Origin: AWTP1-13 sp963820375
Lineage (GTDB): Bacteria > Pseudomonadota > Alphaproteobacteria > Rhizobiales > Hyphomicrobiaceae
Length of the DNA stretch: 64,000 nt
Reading direction: 5' to 3'
NCBI GenBank assembly: GCA_963820375.1
Contig: CAWFZX010000007.1
Span: 1-64,000 of the forward strand
Part shown: in pieces, positions 60,484 to 64,000 of the stretch
How the letters are laid out: each line of letters begins with the position of its first letter
How positions within the stretch are numbered: the first letter of the stretch is position 1
Position numbers and translations under genes: made by a program
The notes under the pieces: generated by a model
What the model was told of the DNA's origin: nothing
Databases searched by the model: none
The model's input: only the letters and a program-made list of their open reading frames with translations

Positions 60484-61143
60484 TCACTTGCGCCGGCCCC
60501 TGCGGGCGGCATAGCGTTTCTGACCGGCGGTTGTGAGGATGGCGCCCAGCAGGATGTCAAGGCTGTCGCGGATGTACTGATCGATCGAAAGCCTGGATTT
60601 CAGGTACCAGCTCTTGAGCGCCCAGCCGTGGGCGATCAACACGATCTGATAGGTGAGCACGTCCACGTTGATCTTTCGCAGCAGCCTGCTTCTAATGCAG
60701 TCGGCGATCGCCGCGGAGATCATCGCGTTGGTTTCGAGTTCCCGCTCCTGGATCAGGCGCCTGCGGTCGCGCGACAGGGACTTCGTCGACCGGTAGGCCA
60801 GGACCGTCGCCGCGCGACGCTTGTCGACGACGCGGCAATAGGCCCCGACCGTGGCCACCAGCCGGTCGACCGGATCATCGAGACCCTCCAGCGCTCTTGG
60901 GATTTCGCGGGCGTAAGCATCGACGACGTCGAGGATCACCAGCAGCAGGACGTCATCCTTCTCGCGCACGTACTGATAGACGAGGCCCGAAGAGATGCCG
61001 GCCAGGCTGGCGATCTCTTTAATGGTGGTACGATCAAAGCCTTGCTTGGAAAACAGTTCGGTCGCCGCGGCAACGATCTCTTTGCGACGGCGCTGTACAA
61101 GCTCGGGGTCCTCGACAATGCTGGTGACCTGCATTGCGCTCAT
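60484..61143 (-). CDS. TetR-family transcriptional regulator
   Basis: This 219-residue repressor has the TetR DNA-binding domain at about residues 18-65, with TIKEIASLAGISSGLVYQYV as the helix-turn-helix. The C-terminal part (about 80-200) is ligand-binding. It lies 35 bases upstream of the badI-like gene and divergent from the acyl-CoA dehydrogenase gene. The palindrome in the 82-bp divergent gap is its likely operator. Effectors of comparable regulators are acyl-CoA intermediates; here a cyclohexanecarboxyl-CoA-type ligand is plausible. R. palustris uses a MarR-type BadR, so the control differs. Confidence 0.9.
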   Translation of the reverse strand: MSAMQVTSIVEDPELVQRRRKEIVAAATELFSKQGFDRTTIKEIASLAGISSGLVYQYVREKDDVLLLVILDVVDAYAREIPRALEGLDDPVDRLVATVGAYCRVVDKRRAATVLAYRSTKSLSRDRRRLIQERELETNAMISAAIADCIRSRLLRKINVDVLTYQIVLIAHGWALKSWYLKSRLSIDQYIRDSLDILLGAILTTAGQKRYAARRGRRK

Positions 61144-61163
61144 TGTGCGCCTGCCTCATGTAA

Positions 61164-61192
61164 TTGACTGACCATTCAATCAACCGTAGTTT
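61164..61192 (+). promoter_or_regulatory. TetR operator dyad overlapping a divergent promoter
   Basis: TTGACTGA (61164-61171) and TCAATCAA (61176-61183) form a 20-bp dyad around CCAT, with one mismatch. The same TTGACT can serve as a -35 for the rightward gene with TAGTTT at 61187-61192 as -10 (17-base spacer). A second TTGAAAGTCAA element follows at 61191-61201. It lies in the 82-bp gap between the TetR and dehydrogenase genes, the expected place for the regulator's site. Confidence 0.65.
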
Positions 61193-61225
61193 GAAAGTCA
61201 AGCTCCGGTCCTATGCCGAGGTTGC

Positions 61226-62359
61226 ATGATACTCACGCCAGAGCAGCTTCTGATCCAGCAGACGGCCCGCAGGTTCGCCCAGGAGCAGGTGGCACCGCAC
61301 GCGGCAGAATGGGAGCGCCAGGGCGCATTCCGGCCGGGCCTGTTTCAGGAGTTGGGCGCGCTCGGATTGATGGGCATGACGGTGCCCCCCGAGTGGGGCG
61401 GCGCCGGCGCAGACAATGTCTCCTACGCGCTGGCGCTGCAGGAGATCGCCGCCGGCGACGGCGCACTCGCCACCGTGGTGAGCGGCCACAACTCGGTCGG
61501 CGTGATGCCGATCCTCAGTTACGGCACCGAGGCACAAAAACAACGTTACGTGCGCGATTTGGCCAGCGGTCGCAAGCTTACCGCCTTCTGCTTGACGGAA
61601 CCGCAGGGTGGATCGGATGCGGCCGCCATCCGCATGCAGGCCAGACGCCAGGGCGATCACTACCTGCTGTCGGGGACCAAGCAGTTCATCACCAGCGGCG
61701 CCACCGCCGACATCGCACTGGTGATCGCCGTCACCAACCCCGACGCGGGCAAGCGCGGAATCTCAGCCTTCATCGTCGACACCAAGACGGCCGGTTACAC
61801 GGTGACCCGCATCGAGCGCAAGATGGGCCAGAATGCCTCAGATACCTGCGAGATCCGCTTCGACGACGTGCTCGTCCCGGCCGAGGACCGGCTGGGCGAG
61901 GAGGGCCTGGGCTATCGCATCGCACTGGCAAACCTGGAGGGTGGGCGCATCGGCATTGCCTCGCAAAGCGTCGGCATGGCCCGCGCAGCCCTCGATATTG
62001 CCGTCCGCTACGCGCACGAGCGGCACGCGTTCGGCAAGACGATCTTCGAGCACCAGGCCGTGTCGTTCCGCCTGGCGGACATGGCTGCGAGCCTCGAAGC
62101 TGCCCGCCAGCTCACGCTGCACGCCGCCGCCCTGAAGGATGCCGGACAGCCATGTCTCGTCGAAGCCTCCATGGCGAAACTGGTCGCATCCGAGACGGCG
62201 GAAAGGATCTGCTCGGATGCGATCCAGACGCTAGGCGGCGCCGGCTACATGCAGGACTTCGCCGTCGAGCGGATCTATCGCGGCGTGCGCGGCGCTAAGA
62301 TCTACGAGGGCACCAACGACATCCAACGCCTGGTGATCAGCCGCAGCCTCCGCGGCTGA
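61226..62359 (+). CDS. Acyl-CoA dehydrogenase
   Basis: This is a 377-residue FAD enzyme that introduces an alpha,beta double bond into an acyl-CoA. The FAD/substrate block TAFCLTEPQGGSDAAAIRMQ is present, as is the second signature QTLGGAGYMQDFAVERIYRG, and the catalytic glutamate is in YEGTNDIQR. It resembles short-chain or branched acyl-CoA dehydrogenases as well as alicyclic (AliB/BadJ) ones, so the ring substrate is inferred from context. GAGG is upstream of the ATG. It is the first gene of the rightward arm of the catabolic locus. Confidence 0.9.
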   Translation: MILTPEQLLIQQTARRFAQEQVAPHAAEWERQGAFRPGLFQELGALGLMGMTVPPEWGGAGADNVSYALALQEIAAGDGALATVVSGHNSVGVMPILSYGTEAQKQRYVRDLASGRKLTAFCLTEPQGGSDAAAIRMQARRQGDHYLLSGTKQFITSGATADIALVIAVTNPDAGKRGISAFIVDTKTAGYTVTRIERKMGQNASDTCEIRFDDVLVPAEDRLGEEGLGYRIALANLEGGRIGIASQSVGMARAALDIAVRYAHERHAFGKTIFEHQAVSFRLADMAASLEAARQLTLHAAALKDAGQPCLVEASMAKLVASETAERICSDAIQTLGGAGYMQDFAVERIYRGVRGAKIYEGTNDIQRLVISRSLRG

Positions 62360-62401
62360 TGCTGCCAACTGCACACAGGCCGCCAAGTGAGTTCGCAACC
62401 T

Positions 62402-63172
62402 ATGGCTGACAGCATCAGTGTGAGCGTCGCCGACCGCATCGCCACCGTCACGCTCAACCGCCCGCCGGTCAATGCCTTCAATGCCGACATGTTCAGGGCC
62501 TTCAATGGCATCCTGGACAGGTTGGCAACCCGCGCCGACTGGAGCGTCCTGCATATCCGCAGCGCCATCAAGGTGTTCTCGGGCGGCGCCGACCTGGGCG
62601 AGATCTCAACGCACTTTGCCAGCGCAGACAAGATGCAGGCCGCCGCCCGCATTACGGGGCCGTTCCAGGACTTGTTCCAGCGCATCTGCGACCTGCCGCA
62701 GGTCAGCCTTGCCGAAATCGGCGGCGCCGCCATGGGTGGCGGCCTTGAATTGGCGCTCGGCTGTGATCTGCGCATCGCCGCCAACGAGGCCAAGCTCGGG
62801 TTGCCCGAGGTGGGCCTCGGTCTGCTGCCCGGCGGTGGGGGCACGCAACGCTTGACCTGGATCGCCGGACCGGCCGTCGCCGCCCGCATCATACTTGCCG
62901 TCGACAGCGTCGACGGCAAGGCGGCGCGCGAGCTCGGCATGCTACAATGGGCGGTGCCGCAGCAGGATCTTGCGGCGGAAGCCAAGCAGATCGCTGCGCG
63001 CCTGGCCACACTACCGCCGTTGGCGCTGGCTGCCTGCAAGGTCTGCATGCGGCTGGCGTCCGATCCGGAACGCAACGGCTTTGCCGCCGAAACCGAGTGG
63101 ACCGGGCGGTTGCTGGCGACGGAGGAAACGCAGCGGCGCATCAGCGATTTCCTGGCCGGCGTCAGGCGCTAG
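62402..63172 (+). CDS. Enoyl-CoA hydratase (possible BadK role)
   Basis: This is a crotonase-family hydratase of about 256 residues. Both catalytic glutamates are present: AMGGGLELALGCD and LGLPEVGLGLLPGGGG. The oxyanion-hole strand is VFSGGADLGE. It could hydrate cyclohex-1-ene-1-carboxyl-CoA (BadK role). The ATG at 62402 is used; a GTG five codons earlier is an alternative. It lies 42 bases downstream of the dehydrogenase gene, so it is co-transcribed. Confidence 0.88.
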   Translation: MADSISVSVADRIATVTLNRPPVNAFNADMFRAFNGILDRLATRADWSVLHIRSAIKVFSGGADLGEISTHFASADKMQAAARITGPFQDLFQRICDLPQVSLAEIGGAAMGGGLELALGCDLRIAANEAKLGLPEVGLGLLPGGGGTQRLTWIAGPAVAARIILAVDSVDGKAARELGMLQWAVPQQDLAAEAKQIAARLATLPPLALAACKVCMRLASDPERNGFAAETEWTGRLLATEETQRRISDFLAGVRR

Positions 63173-63288
63173 GATCGAGGCAAAAGGCAGGCAGCGCGCA
63201 CGACAACTCCATGCCTTGCCCGAGCCGAACAACCGCTGCCTCGTTTCTGCAAAGGTGAGTAGACCAGCAACCCCTGCGAGGAATGGAC

Positions 63289-64000
63289 ATGCTGCTCCAA
63301 GACAAGACGGTAGTGATGACCGGCGGCGCCTCCGGTATCGGCCGGGCCACGGTGTTGATGCTCGCCAAAGAAGGCGCCCGCGTCCTGTTGGGCGATATCA
63401 ATGAGGCCGGTGCCGAAGAGACGATCAAGATGAGCGGGGGCACCGTCGACTTCGTCAAACTGGACCTGACGGACGGCGCCAGTGTCGATGATTGCGCCAG
63501 GCAGGTGTTGCAGCGCGCTGCCGCCAAGATCGACATATTGGTGAATGCGGCGGGCTGGGACCGGACGCAGCCGTTCATTGAAGCCGACCAGGCATTCATC
63601 GACAAGGTGTTGGCAATCAACCTGCTCGGCCCGCTGCGCCTGACGCGCGCCCTGTTCCCCGCCATGATCCAGGGCGGCGGCGGCAAGATCGTGTTCGTCG
63701 CCAGTGACGCGGGCCGCGTCGGCAGTCTCGGCGAGACGCCTTACGCAGCAGCTAAGGGTGGCATTATCGGCTTCACCAAGTCGCTGGCACGCGAGGGTGC
63801 CCGGCACAAGATCACGGTCAACTGCGTGTGCCCCGGTCCGACCGACACACCCCTGTTCCATGCCAATCCGGAACGCATGCGCGATGCCCTGCTCAGGGCC
63901 ATCCCCTTCCGTCGGCTTGCGACCCCCGACGACATTGCCGGGGCAATCCTTTATTTCGCTGGGCCCACCAGCGACTACGTGACGGGCCAGATCCTGAGCG
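63289..64000 (+). CDS. BadH-like 2-hydroxycyclohexanecarboxyl-CoA dehydrogenase, partial
   Basis: This SDR runs off the window end after 237 codons, lacking only the last few residues. It has TGGASGIG, the distinctive VNAAGWD, the block SDAGRVGSLGETPYAAAKGG with YxxxK, and VCPGPTDTPLF and DYVTGQILS near the end. These match R. palustris BadH, as I remember it, which oxidises 2-hydroxycyclohexane-1-carboxyl-CoA to the 2-keto product used by BadI. The ATG at 63289 has GAGG seven bases upstream; a closer ATG at 63283 is less likely. Confidence 0.88.
   Translation, partial: MLLQDKTVVMTGGASGIGRATVLMLAKEGARVLLGDINEAGAEETIKMSGGTVDFVKLDLTDGASVDDCARQVLQRAAAKIDILVNAAGWDRTQPFIEADQAFIDKVLAINLLGPLRLTRALFPAMIQGGGGKIVFVASDAGRVGSLGETPYAAAKGGIIGFTKSLAREGARHKITVNCVCPGPTDTPLFHANPERMRDALLRAIPFRRLATPDDIAGAILYFAGPTSDYVTGQILS

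Noticed and set aside
1..64000. CRISPR arrays, IS elements, phage genes and tRNA genes
   Set aside because: No regularly spaced repeats, transposase or integrase motifs, or tRNA cloverleaf sequences were recognised by eye; a tRNAscan and IS search would settle this.

Overview
The window looks like chromosomal DNA of a GC-rich alphaproteobacterium, most likely of the Hyphomicrobiales (rhizobia-like) or a near relative. The reasons are an alphaproteobacterial-style RNase P RNA, a rhizobial-type glycerol ABC importer (glpV-S-T-P-Q-U) beside glpD and glpR, a Rhodopseudomonas-like set of cyclohexanecarboxylate genes, and many ABC importers, SDRs and flavin monooxygenases. The genus cannot be fixed from the sequence alone. 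I see no tRNA, insertion sequence, phage gene, CRISPR array or replication origin.

Layout. 0.1-5.2 kb (minus): a Baeyer-Villiger/FMO-type monooxygenase, a gamma-glutamyltransferase, an SDR and a class IV aminotransferase. 5.7-7.4 kb (plus): a NIPSNAP protein and a NtaA/SoxA-type flavin monooxygenase. 7.6-8.9 kb (minus): an ECF sigma factor coupled to its RskA-like anti-sigma factor, with three perfect-length 17-bp tandem repeats upstream. 9.4-13.6 kb (minus): a sugar-type ABC importer. 13.9-19.3 kb (minus): an Opp/Dpp-type peptide importer, divergent from an amidase (19.5-20.8 kb). 21.0-22.6 kb: a secreted or anchored protein of four tandem beta-rich repeats. 23.3-32.5 kb: the glycerol locus, with glpD-glpR facing away from glpVSTPQU. 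32.7-38.2 kb: a small ORF, a Uup-type ABC-F protein, a D-amino acid dehydrogenase, a decayed amino-acid ABC ATPase, an Asp/Glu racemase and phnN. 38.2-38.5 kb holds a decayed phnM next to that orphan phnN. 38.7-43.7 kb: a PsiF-like protein, a frameshifted UDP-sugar epimerase, a Spy/CpxP-like protein with its two-component system, and a cupin. 43.8-48.7 kb: an oxidoreductase group (SDR, alpha/beta hydrolase, two luciferase-like monooxygenases, metallo-beta-lactamase-fold hydrolase). 49.0-53.0 kb: a DUF2189 membrane protein, a Baeyer-Villiger monooxygenase, a cyclopentanol-dehydrogenase-like SDR and a small ORF. 53.3-53.7 kb: rnpB.

53.8-64.0 kb is the most coherent system. A TetR regulator and a BadI-like ring-cleaving hydrolase head a minus-strand run that continues through a full Liv-type importer, a 4-oxalocrotonate-tautomerase-like protein and an SMP-30 lactonase. 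Facing away are an acyl-CoA dehydrogenase, an enoyl-CoA hydratase and a BadH-like dehydrogenase that runs off the window. Together these could import an alicyclic acid, introduce a double bond, hydrate it, oxidise it to the 2-keto thioester and hydrolyse the ring. A palindrome between the two arms is a likely TetR operator. The nearby Baeyer-Villiger monooxygenase and SDR could feed cyclic alcohols or ketones into the same kind of metabolism.

Several loci show decay: phnM, an amino-acid ABC ATPase and the epimerase. All functional calls rest on motif recognition and gene context; no database search was run.
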